Shown piece after piece: positions 44,431 through 54,179 of a stretch of DNA of 64,000 nucleotides. This DNA comes from Bacillota bacterium. Its GTDB lineage: Bacteria > Bacillota > Sulfobacillia > JABLXB01. The position numbers were made by a program, and so were the translations under genes. The stretch spans positions 1 to 64,000 of the forward strand of contig JABLXB010000002.1 of NCBI GenBank assembly GCA_013178305.1, read 5' to 3'. Position 1 is the stretch's first letter, and the number at the start of each line of letters is the position of its first letter. The notes beneath the pieces were generated by a model. The model saw only the letters and a program-made list of their open reading frames with translations, had not been told where the DNA came from and did no database searches.

Positions 44431-44630
44431 CCGGCCGGGCGCTTAGGGATCGCGCCCACAGCAAGGCAAATCCACCCGGGGCGTGAACTCCTCTCTGTGA
44501 GGGGCGGCCGGTATTCCGAGGCAGCGGTCCCTGAAAAGTCGGGCTGCTACCGGGATCGTTTCGTCATCAACCAACTCAGAGTACAGGTCGCAGGTCTCCT
44601 CAAACTTGTTTGCTCCAAGGAGGGCCAGGG

Positions 44631-44990
44631 ATGGAAAAGGTGAACATGGCCCAGAAGTTTGGGCTATTCGCAGACTACTGGAAACCCAGGATCGCCGGTG
44701 AGTTGAACGACTCTTACGTTAAGCTGGCCAAGCTAAAGGGTGAGTTCATTTGGCATCACCACGACAATGAAGACGAACTGTTCTTCGTCGTTAAAGGAGA
44801 ACTGGTGATCCGCCTGAAAGACGGGGAATTCAACCTGCAAGAAGGGGAGTTCCTGATTGTCCCCAAAGGCGTTGAGCACTTGCCCGTCGCCGATGACGAG
44901 GTATGGGTGATGCTAATTGAGCCGAAATCCACCCTCAACACCGGCAACGTTAAGAACGAAAGAACAGTCGAGCACGTGGACCGAGTCTAG
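44631..44990 (+). CDS. Cupin-domain protein
   Basis: A 119-residue single cupin. The first motif is FIWHHHDNEDELFFVVKGEL and the second VPKGVEHLPVADDEV. The His-rich site probably binds a divalent metal. ATG 44631 follows GGAGGG; the frame upstream to 44610 is not needed. It is a stand-alone gene and its substrate is unknown. Confidence 0.8.
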   Translation: MEKVNMAQKFGLFADYWKPRIAGELNDSYVKLAKLKGEFIWHHHDNEDELFFVVKGELVIRLKDGEFNLQEGEFLIVPKGVEHLPVADDEVWVMLIEPKSTLNTGNVKNERTVEHVDRV

Positions 44991-45218
44991 GAACCGCTCG
45001 AGTCCTTGGCTACGCTGGACAGTAGCTTTTGCAGTTTAGCTTCGTTCACTATTTCGTGCGTCAAGAACCTCCCGATCTAGTCTTCTGTGTCCTATGGCAC
45101 AGCAGATGTGTTCGCTTGCGATGTTTTCAGCGTTAAGCGTTATGATCCCGATTTCCTCGACTACACTAATCCCCTCCTTGCCACTGCACAGGCGGGGCCG
45201 GCGGTCGCCGCCAGCGGG

Positions 45219-45357
45219 TCAGCCCTCGCCTGCCTGAGATTCCCTACTGACTCTCTGAATGAACTGGTACAGGGTCTCACCCACCATGGCCCCGAATATG
45301 CGGTGAAAGTGGAAGGGCGAAAAGCAGGCTATCCTGGCAAGGCTGATTCTCCTGCAA
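45219..45357 (-). pseudogene. AraC-type regulator remnant
   Basis: The minus strand encodes RRISLARIACFSPFHFHRIF followed by VGETLYQFIQRV and then a stop. This is the first helix-turn-helix of an AraC/GyrI-type regulator. Everything before and after it is lost. The remainder of 44994-45370 holds no recognised gene. Confidence 0.6.
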
Positions 45358-45370
45358 CATCGCCCCCTCT

Positions 45371-46645
45371 TCACATACACCTCTCAATGACACTGAGCAT
45401 CAGTATCAATGCTTCACCCTTGGTAAGCGCCTGCTTGGGGCGGAATGTGTGGTCAGGGTATCCTCTGACCAGCCCCTCGCTATATGCGATGGCCAGCTTA
45501 CTCGTGTCGAATGCCTGACTGTAGTCACCGAATGCAACCGCCGCGGCGAGCCTCTCCCGTTCCGACGCATCCCTTCCCCTGACCATCCCCGTATAATGAA
45601 GCAACTTGACCAGGCCGGCGACCGCCACATCACGAGGTACGGTGTCGCCCTGAACCAGGCCGAAAGTGTACGAGTGTACGACTTTCTGATCGCTTATTCC
45701 AAGGGTCGACCTTAACACTTCACTCCACTGTTCCACGCTCACAGCCGCGTTCAATCTCTCGTCATTTCCAACTCTTCCATCCGTCAGAATGGATTCGGCA
45801 GTCTTGAGCGCCACGAGCTTCCTCTGCAACCTCTCCCGGTATCGCTGCAGTTCGGCATCAACCCACCCAACACGGACAGGTACGGCCGGCTCTTGTTTGT
45901 CGCGCTCTCCGGTACTGCTATAGGTGACGTTGTACTTCGTGACAACACGGTAAACCATAGAAATGGCCTCTGCCACTGTAAGCCTTTCCTTGGGCCTGAA
46001 GTACTCAACTGTCCTTGAGTCTACCAATCCCGCACTGTAGGCTGTGCGTACAAGTGCGTTCTGGCGGTCGCTTACAGCTTGCAGATCCTTCAGCGCCTTT
46101 GCGGGTTCCAGCTCTTCTGCGGTGCTGTACCCCCTGAGGTATTGGAGCGATAGCAGTTTCACCATGCCACCCACCGCGTCCTCACGGGCGATTTCGTCTC
46201 CGGTCGCCAGGTCATGCACATACATGTCCAGCAGTCGTTCCTTGCTGTCAGCGGGCAGCTTCAGGACGGCGTTCAACAAGACGGCCCAGTACTCGGCCTT
46301 GATCGGCTGGTCCAGGTACTCTTCGTTCAATATGTAGTTTCGTATGATACTCTTATCATGCTCACTGATGCCGTCATACTGGCTGTCCGTCCCCGCTATG
46401 GCAACTATCCTTTGCTTGAATTCCGCCAGCTCATCATATACCCAGTGCTTCTCCTTTTGCGGTAATTCAGTCACGACAACCGGGCTGTCGGCTGGCACCT
46501 GGACCGGGCTACTCAGGGCTTCAGCGACTACGGCTACGTGTAGCTCGCGAGAGTCACTGCCATTGGCGAGGACCGAAAAGGCGCTAACACTCAAGAGCAG
46601 CATGGTGCATAGTACAACGCTCAGTCCTTTCCCCAGTCTCAACAA
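45371..46645 (-). CDS. S-layer-homology domain protein
   Basis: A 424-residue exported protein. The signal peptide is residues 1-27 (LSVVLCTMLLLSVSAFSVLA). The C-terminus has the SLH motif FGDYSQAFDTSKLAIAYSEG then GYPDHTFRPKQALTKGEA. An earlier copy near 190-230 (YFRPKERLTVAEA) is similar. SLH modules bind pyruvylated cell-wall polymers, so the protein is anchored to the wall. The middle contains no enzyme domain I recognise. Confidence 0.85.
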   Translation of the reverse strand: MLRLGKGLSVVLCTMLLLSVSAFSVLANGSDSRELHVAVVAEALSSPVQVPADSPVVVTELPQKEKHWVYDELAEFKQRIVAIAGTDSQYDGISEHDKSIIRNYILNEEYLDQPIKAEYWAVLLNAVLKLPADSKERLLDMYVHDLATGDEIAREDAVGGMVKLLSLQYLRGYSTAEELEPAKALKDLQAVSDRQNALVRTAYSAGLVDSRTVEYFRPKERLTVAEAISMVYRVVTKYNVTYSSTGERDKQEPAVPVRVGWVDAELQRYRERLQRKLVALKTAESILTDGRVGNDERLNAAVSVEQWSEVLRSTLGISDQKVVHSYTFGLVQGDTVPRDVAVAGLVKLLHYTGMVRGRDASERERLAAAVAFGDYSQAFDTSKLAIAYSEGLVRGYPDHTFRPKQALTKGEALILMLSVIERCM

Positions 46646-46894
46646 TCACACCCCCAGATCTGCAGATCCCACCGGACTACATGACTACATGTGAGAGGTT
46701 CTCGAGCCTCAACATAGGAGTCGTCGAGGCACCTCGTCGAACCGATAGGCTCAAGCGGAACTTCTTGGCGATAACCGGCGTCTTTCGTGATGGGTTCAGC
46801 GCCTTCATCAGGACTCCTTCACCAAGGACAATGTGCTGCCGGTTTGCTGTCAGCCGTACGAATACACGCCTACCCTTCAGTGAGGGGGATGCCT

Positions 46895-47863
46895 ATGCCG
46901 CAAGGACTGCGATGTCTGCCGGGACGCCTGGTTAGAGCAATACTGTCAACGCTATTGCTGTCGGCAATGGCGTTCGCAGTCTCGTGCGCGCCAGGTGCTC
47001 AGAACGCTCGGGAGCGATCGCCCGGCGCCCCAAACCCTTCCTCACCGGGGCAATCCGCCAGCGTACCGAGCAGCGAGGTACTCCCCGGCCCAGCCTCGAC
47101 GAGTGGGACCCCGAAGAACAGACTGGTGAACCCCACCGGCAGGACTGTCAAGGAAAGGTTCCGGACACCCGAGGGGTTTGAACGCTCCCCCGTCGCGGCA
47201 GGCTCGTTCGGGAAGTTCCTGAGAGACCTGCCGCTGAAGCCGGACGGCACGAAGGTCCAGTACTACGACGGACGAGTGAAGGCACACGACGTCTATGAGG
47301 CGGTCGTGGCCGTGGACGTCGGCGACAGGGATCTCCAGCAGTGCGCTGACGCGGTGATGAGATTGAGAGCGGAGTATCTGTACAAGCACAAGAGATACGA
47401 CCAAATCCATTTCAACTTCGCCAACGGCTTCAGTGCCGACTACAGCAAATGGATGGACGGGTACAGGGTTGTCGTGGAGGGCAACCGCAGTTCCTGGGTC
47501 AAGAGGACGGGAGCGTCCAATACCTACCAGGACTTCCGAAGGTATCTGGACGTGGTGTTCGCCTATGCCAACACAGTCTCCCTGGCAAAGCAGATGAAAC
47601 CAGTGCCTGTGTCCCAAATGCGGATCGGGGACGTGTTCGTAGACCAGGGGCACGCGTTAATCGTGGTAGATATGGCCGAGACAACGACCCCCGGCAAGAG
47701 GCTATTCATGATTGCACAGAGCTACATGCCGGCACAGGACATACAGATCCTCAGGAACCCGTCGAACGAAGACCTGAGCCCGTGGTATGAATTGGACTTC
47801 GGCGAGACGCTGCACACTCCCGAGTGGACTTTCACAAACAGGGATCTGAGAAGGTTCGACTGA
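46895..47863 (+). CDS. DUF4846 lipoprotein
   Basis: About 322 residues. A signal peptide ends in FAVSC (lipobox-like). The core, from LVNPTGRTVKERF through YDQIHFNFANGF to MRIGDVFV and GHALIVVDMAE, matches DUF4846, an uncharacterised cell-envelope domain. ATG 46895 is 6 bases after GAGGGG; the ATG at 46889 is too close. The Pro/Ser-rich region after the lipid-anchored Cys is a likely spacer. Function unknown. Confidence 0.8.
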   Translation: MPQGLRCLPGRLVRAILSTLLLSAMAFAVSCAPGAQNARERSPGAPNPSSPGQSASVPSSEVLPGPASTSGTPKNRLVNPTGRTVKERFRTPEGFERSPVAAGSFGKFLRDLPLKPDGTKVQYYDGRVKAHDVYEAVVAVDVGDRDLQQCADAVMRLRAEYLYKHKRYDQIHFNFANGFSADYSKWMDGYRVVVEGNRSSWVKRTGASNTYQDFRRYLDVVFAYANTVSLAKQMKPVPVSQMRIGDVFVDQGHALIVVDMAETTTPGKRLFMIAQSYMPAQDIQILRNPSNEDLSPWYELDFGETLHTPEWTFTNRDLRRFD

Positions 47864-48064
47864 GAGAAGCCAGGACTCTCTACTGTGCTTGAGAATCCTC
47901 ACCAAGCCATTCATCTCGAGCCCCGGGGAACAGGCTGTTCTTTCCACGCCTGAGAGGGACTTGCCGCCGGTTGTGGCCTCCTGGCCGAAAGGGGTTTACA
48001 CACAGCCTTAGTTGGAGTAATACTAGGAACTGTTGTTTCGCCCATTAATGAGGTGAATCCGCAA

Positions 48065-49993
48065 ATGCTCCCCAACACCGGACCAGGCACTGAATTGGAA
48101 AACCAAGCGGATATGACCGCACAGTCCATCAGGAATGTGGCCATCATCGCGCACGTTGACCACGGCAAGACTACGCTGGTCGACGCGCTCTTGAAGCAGT
48201 CAGGCGTCTTTCGCACGAACCAGCAGGTCGCGGAGCGACTCCTGGACTCCAACGAGCTGGAGAGGGAGCGCGGCATCACCATACTGGCGAAGAATACCTC
48301 CCTGTCCTACGGTGGAGTGAAGGTAAACATCGTAGACACGCCGGGGCACGCTGACTTCGGCGGGGAGGTCGAGCGAATCCTCAGCATGGTCGACGGCGCG
48401 CTACTCGTGGTGGACGCCGGTGAGGGGCCGATGCCCCAGACCCGCTTCGTTCTGAATAAAGCCCTGGATCACAGGCTGAAGATTATCCTCGTGGTCAACA
48501 AGATAGACCGCGTCGACGCCCGGCCCGCCGAAGTGGTGGACAAGGTCCTGGACCTGTTCATATCGCTGGGAGCCGGTGAAGAGCAGATAGACTTCCCCGT
48601 TGTCTACACTGACGCGCGTAGGGGCATCGCTACGCTCGACCCGGATCTTGCGGCGGCGTACTCGGGCCTCGCCAGGACCGGTGGGACGCCAGCGCTGGAA
48701 GAAGGCATCCGGCCCGTCCTCGACGAGATCCTCCGCTCCATCCCCGCTCCGAAGGTGGCAGCTGGCGGCCAACTCCAGATGATGGTGAGTACCCTGACCC
48801 GCGATGATTACCTCGGCCGGATCGCCATTGGCCGAATCACCCGCGGTACGCTCAAGAGGGGTCAGGGGGTTGCCGTCTGTCGCCTCGACGGCTCCAGGGT
48901 CAAGGCTCAGATCGCTTCCATCCACATCTATCACGGCCTCAAGCGCCTGGAGATCGACGAGGCCGTTGCGGGCGACATCGTGGCGGTTGCGGGGCTGGAT
49001 GATGTGGCGATCGGGGAAACGGTGGCCGATCCGGACTATCCGGACCCCCTCCCCCCCATCCGGGTCGACGAGCCGACAGTCATGATGACATTCCTGGTGA
49101 ACGATAGCCCGTTCGCGGGCCGCGATGGAGCATTCGTTACCTCGCGCCACCTGAGGGACAGGCTGTACCGCGAGTCCGAGAAGGACGTCAGCCTGAAGGT
49201 ACAGGACATGGGCAGCGCCGACGCGTTCCTGGTGAGCGGGCGCGGCGAGCTCCATTTGTCCATACTCATGGAGACAATGCGCAGGGAAGGGTACGAAATG
49301 GCGGTCTCGAAGCCGAAGGTCATTTTCCGCGAGGATAAGGGGCAGACGCTCGAACCGTTCGAGTACCTCTCCGTCGATGTACCCGAAGAGTACGTCGGCG
49401 CTGTGATGGAGGAGGCGGGGCCCAGAAAGGGCGAGATGGTCGATATGAGGGGTTCCGGCCAGGGTAGGGTCCGGCTGGATTTCTCGATCCCGACCCGCGG
49501 CCTGATGGGATTCAGGCCCGCGTTTCTCACCGCAACGAGGGGTACCGGCGTGATGACGTACTCCTTCGATGGATACAGGCCGCACAGAGGGGCAATTGAC
49601 ACGCGGAGGCAGGGCTCAATGATCGCCTGGGAAACGGGCGTTACGACCACGTACGCGCTGCACAACGCCCAGGAGCGGGGGACACTATTCTTGGGCCCCG
49701 GCGAGGAGGTCTACGCCGGACAGGTGGTTGGTGAGCACTGTAGGCCACGTGATCTCGACATAAACGTGTGCAAGAAAAAGCACCTGACCAACGTGAGGTC
49801 CAGCGTGAGCGATATCACGTTGCACCTGACGCCGCCGCGCCGGCTCAGTCTCGAGGAGTCACTGGAGTGGATCGGTGACGACGAGCTGGTGGAGGTGACG
49901 CCGAAGGCCATACGCCTGCGGAAGGTGACCCTGGACAGGCATGAGAGGTACCGCCAGCGGGGCACTGTTGTCGAGGAGCCGGAAACGGACTAA
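48065..49993 (+). CDS. typA: Ribosome-associated GTPase TypA/BipA
   Basis: About 642 residues. The GTPase motifs are AHVDHGKTT (G1), [12 protein letters not shown] (G2), [12 protein letters not shown] (G3) and VVNKIDR (G4), followed by EF-G-like domains and the TypA-specific C-terminus ([29 protein letters not shown]). TypA acts in ribosome assembly and stress adaptation. ATG 48065 sits 8 bases after AGGTGA; ATG 48113 is an alternative start nearer the G1 motif. Confidence 0.95.
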   Translation: MLPNTGPGTELENQADMTAQSIRNVAIIAHVDHGKTTLVDALLKQSGVFRTNQQVAERLLDSNELERERGITILAKNTSLSYGGVKVNIVDTPGHADFGGEVERILSMVDGALLVVDAGEGPMPQTRFVLNKALDHRLKIILVVNKIDRVDARPAEVVDKVLDLFISLGAGEEQIDFPVVYTDARRGIATLDPDLAAAYSGLARTGGTPALEEGIRPVLDEILRSIPAPKVAAGGQLQMMVSTLTRDDYLGRIAIGRITRGTLKRGQGVAVCRLDGSRVKAQIASIHIYHGLKRLEIDEAVAGDIVAVAGLDDVAIGETVADPDYPDPLPPIRVDEPTVMMTFLVNDSPFAGRDGAFVTSRHLRDRLYRESEKDVSLKVQDMGSADAFLVSGRGELHLSILMETMRREGYEMAVSKPKVIFREDKGQTLEPFEYLSVDVPEEYVGAVMEEAGPRKGEMVDMRGSGQGRVRLDFSIPTRGLMGFRPAFLTATRGTGVMTYSFDGYRPHRGAIDTRRQGSMIAWETGVTTTYALHNAQERGTLFLGPGEEVYAGQVVGEHCRPRDLDINVCKKKHLTNVRSSVSDITLHLTPPRRLSLEESLEWIGDDELVEVTPKAIRLRKVTLDRHERYRQRGTVVEEPETD

Positions 49994-50076
49994 CCAAATC
50001 TACTGGGCGACGGCTCTCCGGACCGGCTGCCGTTGACGTAGACGGGCGTCACACACTGCGGCTCCCAGGGCTCCGG

Positions 50077-51324
50077 TCAGCCTGGGCTTCTTGAATACGG
50101 CTGTTTAGCTCCTTTCGCCAAGTACACCGGTTCCCCGCCTACGATAGTAGTCACTACATCACCGGACTCCTTGACGATCACCAAATCCGCATCCTTACCG
50201 GGGGTTATGCTACCCTTACGATCCTCAATGCCCATCCTTCGCGCGGGGTTATAGCTCATCAGCGTGGCGGCTTCGACGGGGCCGAATCCCCAGGACAGGA
50301 GGTTTCGGAAGACGCGGCAGGCCGGGGTCACACTGCCTGCGAGGCCTCCCGCTTCACTCAAAGTCGCTGCGTCTGCAGTGAGCGTGACTTCCTGGCCCGA
50401 GAACGTATACTTGCCGGGCGGGAGGCCCGCCAGTTGCGTGAGGTCGGTGACAATGCCCATGCGGGCGGGGCCCTTGGCCCGCCAGGCAAGGCGAACCACG
50501 GCCGGGTGGAGGTGTTGGCCGTCCGCGATTACCTCGACCCAGATACGATCATCGGTCAGGGCCAGGCCGGCAACGCCCGGCTCCCTGTGATGCAGCGGCC
50601 GCATTGCGTTGAACAGGTGCGTGGCGTGGCTCAAACCCGCCTCCACTGCACGCTCGGCCTCATCCCAGGTGGCGGCGGAGTGCGCCGCACCTACTACTAC
50701 CCCGTGACTCACAAGCCACTCAATGACCGGCAGGGCGCCCGGGAGTTCCGGCGCCAGGCTCATGATCCGGAGCGAGACGTGGCCTGCGGCGTACAGTTCA
50801 CGTACCTCGCCCAGGTCCGGCTGCCGGAGGTGGTCGATGGGCTGGGCCCCACACCTTCGAGGGTTAAAGTAGGGCCCCTCGCAATGGGCCCCCAGTATTG
50901 AGGCGCCTCCCCAGCCTGGTTGACGCGACCGCTCCCTGGCCGTCGCGATGTTCTCAAGCGCCCGGAACAAGTCGGGCAGCGGGGCTGTCATCGTGGTGGC
51001 CAGGAAGGCCGTAACGCCCCACGAGGCCAGCGTTCGCGCCATGGACTGTAGCGATGCCGGATCCCCGCACATTGGGTCTGCCCCGCCGGCGCCGTGGACG
51101 TGAACGTCGATGAAGCCCGGCACGACGAAAGCCCCTCCGGCGTCGAGCTCGTGGACGGCGGCAAGTCGATCCCCGCCGGTCCCCGCGCTGGCCCCCGCCG
51201 GACACCGTGATGCCACCTCCGCCGGCCTCAACTCAGCGATCTTCCCGTCGCTTACCAGCAGGTCCCCGCGGCAAATCCCCTCTGGAGTCACGATCCTTCC
51301 GTGGCGGATGACCAGTGAATTCAC
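50077..51324 (-). CDS. nagA: N-acetylglucosamine-6-phosphate deacetylase
   Basis: A 415-residue amidohydrolase with the metal-binding FIDVHVHGAGG, GAHCEGPYFNPRRCGAQ, HLFNAMRPLHHREPG and the catalytic Asp in VTDLTQLAG. It converts GlcNAc-6-phosphate to glucosamine-6-phosphate, feeding NagB. The start overlaps the nagB stop by 4 bases. Confidence 0.93.
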   Translation of the reverse strand: MNSLVIRHGRIVTPEGICRGDLLVSDGKIAELRPAEVASRCPAGASAGTGGDRLAAVHELDAGGAFVVPGFIDVHVHGAGGADPMCGDPASLQSMARTLASWGVTAFLATTMTAPLPDLFRALENIATARERSRQPGWGGASILGAHCEGPYFNPRRCGAQPIDHLRQPDLGEVRELYAAGHVSLRIMSLAPELPGALPVIEWLVSHGVVVGAAHSAATWDEAERAVEAGLSHATHLFNAMRPLHHREPGVAGLALTDDRIWVEVIADGQHLHPAVVRLAWRAKGPARMGIVTDLTQLAGLPPGKYTFSGQEVTLTADAATLSEAGGLAGSVTPACRVFRNLLSWGFGPVEAATLMSYNPARRMGIEDRKGSITPGKDADLVIVKESGDVVTTIVGGEPVYLAKGAKQPYSRSPG

Positions 51325-52082
51325 GCGTTCGTCACCATCCCTGACCCGCTGAGCCCGGCGTGCAGGCAGCCGGCAGCGGCCTCTCTGTCCACAATCACGG
51401 TGACCGACGGATGCTGCTGCAGTACGGAGGCCGGGATCTCTGGCGTAATGGGTCCGAAGAGGGCTTTCTTGACGATGGCCGACTTGTCCGCACCGCTCGC
51501 CAGTAGAACTATATCCCTCGCCTCCATGATCGTGGCGACCCCCATCGACAAAGCGAAACGCGGCGTACCCGCGCTCTTCAATCCGAAGTTCATGCGTATA
51601 GTCTGATCCGTCAATTCAACCAGCCTCGTCCTGGTATTAAAGGCAGTCCCGGGCTCATTGAACCCGATGTGACCGTTCCGGCCTGTTCCAAGGATGAGGA
51701 GGTCTATACCGCCCACCCTGGCAATCTCCATCTCGTACCTGGCGCATGCCTTCTCAGGATCGGGGTCGGAAGCGTCGGGCATGTGAATCCGCTCAGCCGG
51801 TATATTGACATTGTCGAAGAAGTGTTGGCGCATGAAAACACGATAACCTCGCGGGTCCTGTGGATTCATCGGATAATACTCGTCCAGGTTAAACGTTGTG
51901 ACGCCTGAAAGGTCCAGCAGGCCATCCCGGTACATCCTGACGAGCTCCGAGTACAGCCCCAACGGGGTCCTTCCCGTGGGAAGGCCGAGGACCAGGTCCC
52001 TCTTACTTTGAACTCCTTTGAACACGATGTTCGCCGCGGCTACACTGAGGTCCTCGTACCTGTCGGTGACCTGGATATTCAC
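51321..52082 (-). CDS. nagB: Glucosamine-6-phosphate deaminase
   Basis: A 253-residue enzyme with LGLPTGRTPLGLYSEL, NLDEYYPMNPQDPRGYR and GRNGHIGFNEPGTAF. The RNGHIGFNEPG form is the Bacillus type. It converts glucosamine-6-phosphate to fructose-6-phosphate and ammonia. It overlaps murQ by 4 bases. Confidence 0.95.
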   Translation of the reverse strand: MNIQVTDRYEDLSVAAANIVFKGVQSKRDLVLGLPTGRTPLGLYSELVRMYRDGLLDLSGVTTFNLDEYYPMNPQDPRGYRVFMRQHFFDNVNIPAERIHMPDASDPDPEKACARYEMEIARVGGIDLLILGTGRNGHIGFNEPGTAFNTRTRLVELTDQTIRMNFGLKSAGTPRFALSMGVATIMEARDIVLLASGADKSAIVKKALFGPITPEIPASVLQQHPSVTVIVDREAAAGCLHAGLSGSGMVTNA

Positions 52083-52990
52083 CGGGCCATCTCAGCGGCT
52101 GCCCTCACGTAGCCACCGCTCTCCTCGAGAAGGCGAACAGCCTCACCGGCAGACAGCCTCGTGAGGGCCATTACAACGGCCACCTTCACCTGGAAGTGAG
52201 CCTCTTCAAGGTAACGAGCAGCCTCCTCGTCACTACATCCGGACGCAAGCGTTACCATCCTTCTCGCGCGCTGCACCAGCTTGATGTTCGTCGGCTGCAT
52301 GTCGACCATCAGATTACTATAAACCTTACCGAGCCGGATCATCGCCGCGGTGCTCAGCATGTTGAGAACCATTTTCTGGGCGGTGCCCGCTTTCATCCTG
52401 GTCGATCCCATAATTGCTTCCGGCCCAGTTACGGGGCATATGGCTACCTCAACAACTTGGGACATCTCCGCGCCCGGGTTGTTGAAAACGGCAATTGTCC
52501 TCGCGCCCAGCGACCCCGCCTCTCTGAGCGCGCCAACCGTGTACGGGGTGCGCCCGCTCGCCGCTATTCCCACGACGGCGTCCCCTCGCCGGACGCCCCT
52601 CGAGCGTACGTCGGCCGCCCCCTGGCCTGTGTCGTCCTCGACTCCTTCGACCGGGCCCGTCAGGGCCGCGTTGCCTCCCGCCATTATCGCCTGGACCATC
52701 GCGGGGCTCACTCCGAAGGTCGGAATGCACTCGGAAGCGTCGATTGCGCCCAGCCGCCCGCTCGTGCCAGCTCCGACATAGAACAGCCTGCCGCTGGCTT
52801 TCAGGCATTCCACTATTAAATCGACGGCCCTCGCGACGGACGGCAATTCCCTCTGGACGGCAAGGGCCACGCCCACGTCTTCGTCGTTTATCATCCTGAC
52901 GATCTCAAGGGTTTCCATGCGGTCGATAGCCACCGTCCGCATGTTGCGCCCTTCGGTCAGCAATGCTTCAAAACCGGGACCTTGTTCCAT
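52079..52990 (-). CDS. murQ: N-acetylmuramic acid 6-phosphate etherase
   Basis: A 303-residue SIS-domain lyase. GAGTSGRLGAIDASECIPTFG and GIAASGRTPYTVGAL are the family sugar-phosphate motifs. It removes D-lactate from MurNAc-6-phosphate to give GlcNAc-6-phosphate for NagA. The start (GGAGGG, 7 bases) lies 23 bases inside the end of mupG. Confidence 0.95.
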   Translation of the reverse strand: MEQGPGFEALLTEGRNMRTVAIDRMETLEIVRMINDEDVGVALAVQRELPSVARAVDLIVECLKASGRLFYVGAGTSGRLGAIDASECIPTFGVSPAMVQAIMAGGNAALTGPVEGVEDDTGQGAADVRSRGVRRGDAVVGIAASGRTPYTVGALREAGSLGARTIAVFNNPGAEMSQVVEVAICPVTGPEAIMGSTRMKAGTAQKMVLNMLSTAAMIRLGKVYSNLMVDMQPTNIKLVQRARRMVTLASGCSDEEAARYLEEAHFQVKVAVVMALTRLSAGEAVRLLEESGGYVRAAAEMAR

Positions 52991-54143
52991 TCCACGACCC
53001 TCCGGTTGTTACCGTAAACTCCACAAAATGGAATCTGGACCTCGGCCCGAGCATATTTACGAGCGGCCGGTCCGCTTCAACAACATGGCCCACCACATTG
53101 ACCCTGGGGTCGGGTGGCAGGTCAGTCAGGGTCACCTGGAGCTCCCCTGAATACCGCAGATACAGCCGGTTGTCCACCGTGACGGTATACGCCGGACGGG
53201 GAGCCGGGCTGCGGGGAAGGATGTCGGCGCCCTTCCCCGCGTAGTCCCTTGAGACGGCCGATCGAACAACCATTTCGGCGGGGTCCGGCCTGTTCTGATG
53301 AATTCCGCCGAACACTACGGATCGCTCGGCGCCGGCAGCATCCGGTAGCAGGCTTACCCGTAGGGGCACCGAGCCACGAAGCCATATCGAGGAGAGTGAT
53401 TCGAGTTCGCCGGGAGAAGCGCCGGGGTCGCCGAAGAGGAGCACGTCCACCACTCCCGACGCCAGCAGCTCGGCGGCCGCCCTGGCGGCAGGCAACTCAC
53501 GGTGGCGTTCCAGGGTCGGCAACCCCTGGCACAGGGGTCCCCTTCGCCCGGTGCTGGACGGAACGAACGCCCATACACGAAGGCCGTGCTCCTTCAAGAT
53601 GCTTGACGTCCTACACAGAAAGTCCATGGACAACCCCGTCTCCGGCCTGGGATAGAAATTGTGGCAGGCCTCCATCCTCGAGAAGTCCGCACCGGAAGAG
53701 CGAAGCGCGGAAAGCGCCCACACATCCACCGTGGAGGCGTTCACGACGACCGTCATGCTCGATGAACTGTGGGTCATTGAGGCGATTTCATCCGGGCCGT
53801 ACCCGAAGTCGACCCTGATCCCGTTCAGGCCCAGCCGCTCCAACGGTTCCAGGTTTGCGGGGGTAGCCCCGACGGCGCGGAACGCCCTGGGAGAGATGTC
53901 CGCTATCACTCTGAATCCGAGCCTGTGAGCTGCCTTCGTTACCTGCTCGACGAAAGCCACGGCCCCTGATGGATCCTGTTCTGTTATGTGCATGGAGGTG
54001 AAGACTTCTCTGTACCCCAACTGCGACGCCCGCTCCATGTAACCGAGGACCTGCGCTGTGTCCCCTGCCCCGGGGTATACCGAAATGCCCGCGGACCTCT
54101 CCACGCCCGGGATCACCCTTTCGCCTAAGATTCGCGGTCTCAA
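52968..54143 (-). CDS. mupG: 6-phospho-N-acetylmuramidase (MupG family)
   Basis: A 391-residue DUF871 protein with a TIM-barrel N-terminal domain (GISVYPGAG, FTSMHITEQD, GIRVDFGY) and a C-terminal barrel-like domain (RLYLRYSGELQVTL). MupG hydrolyses MurNAc-6P-GlcNAc disaccharide, imported by the PTS, into MurNAc-6P and GlcNAc. Its place between murP and murQ fits. The last 10 residues are unusual for the family. Confidence 0.88.
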   Translation of the reverse strand: MRPRILGERVIPGVERSAGISVYPGAGDTAQVLGYMERASQLGYREVFTSMHITEQDPSGAVAFVEQVTKAAHRLGFRVIADISPRAFRAVGATPANLEPLERLGLNGIRVDFGYGPDEIASMTHSSSSMTVVVNASTVDVWALSALRSSGADFSRMEACHNFYPRPETGLSMDFLCRTSSILKEHGLRVWAFVPSSTGRRGPLCQGLPTLERHRELPAARAAAELLASGVVDVLLFGDPGASPGELESLSSIWLRGSVPLRVSLLPDAAGAERSVVFGGIHQNRPDPAEMVVRSAVSRDYAGKGADILPRSPAPRPAYTVTVDNRLYLRYSGELQVTLTDLPPDPRVNVVGHVVEADRPLVNMLGPRSRFHFVEFTVTTGGSWNGTRSRF

Positions 54144-54179
54144 GTGACCGGCCTGGGATCATCCCTACCACAACAACTG

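Noticed and set aside
44168-44486. Overlapping short frames within repeat array B
   Set aside because: They arise from the repetitive GC-rich DNA in all frames and show no start signals or conserved motifs.
48401-49585. 394-codon frame antisense to typA
   Set aside because: It is a mirror frame of a highly conserved gene and has no recognisable motif or ribosome site.
51643-51690. Loss of the NagB catalytic Asp (RNGHIGFNEPG)
   Set aside because: Asn at this position is normal for Bacillus-type NagB, so the enzyme is likely active.
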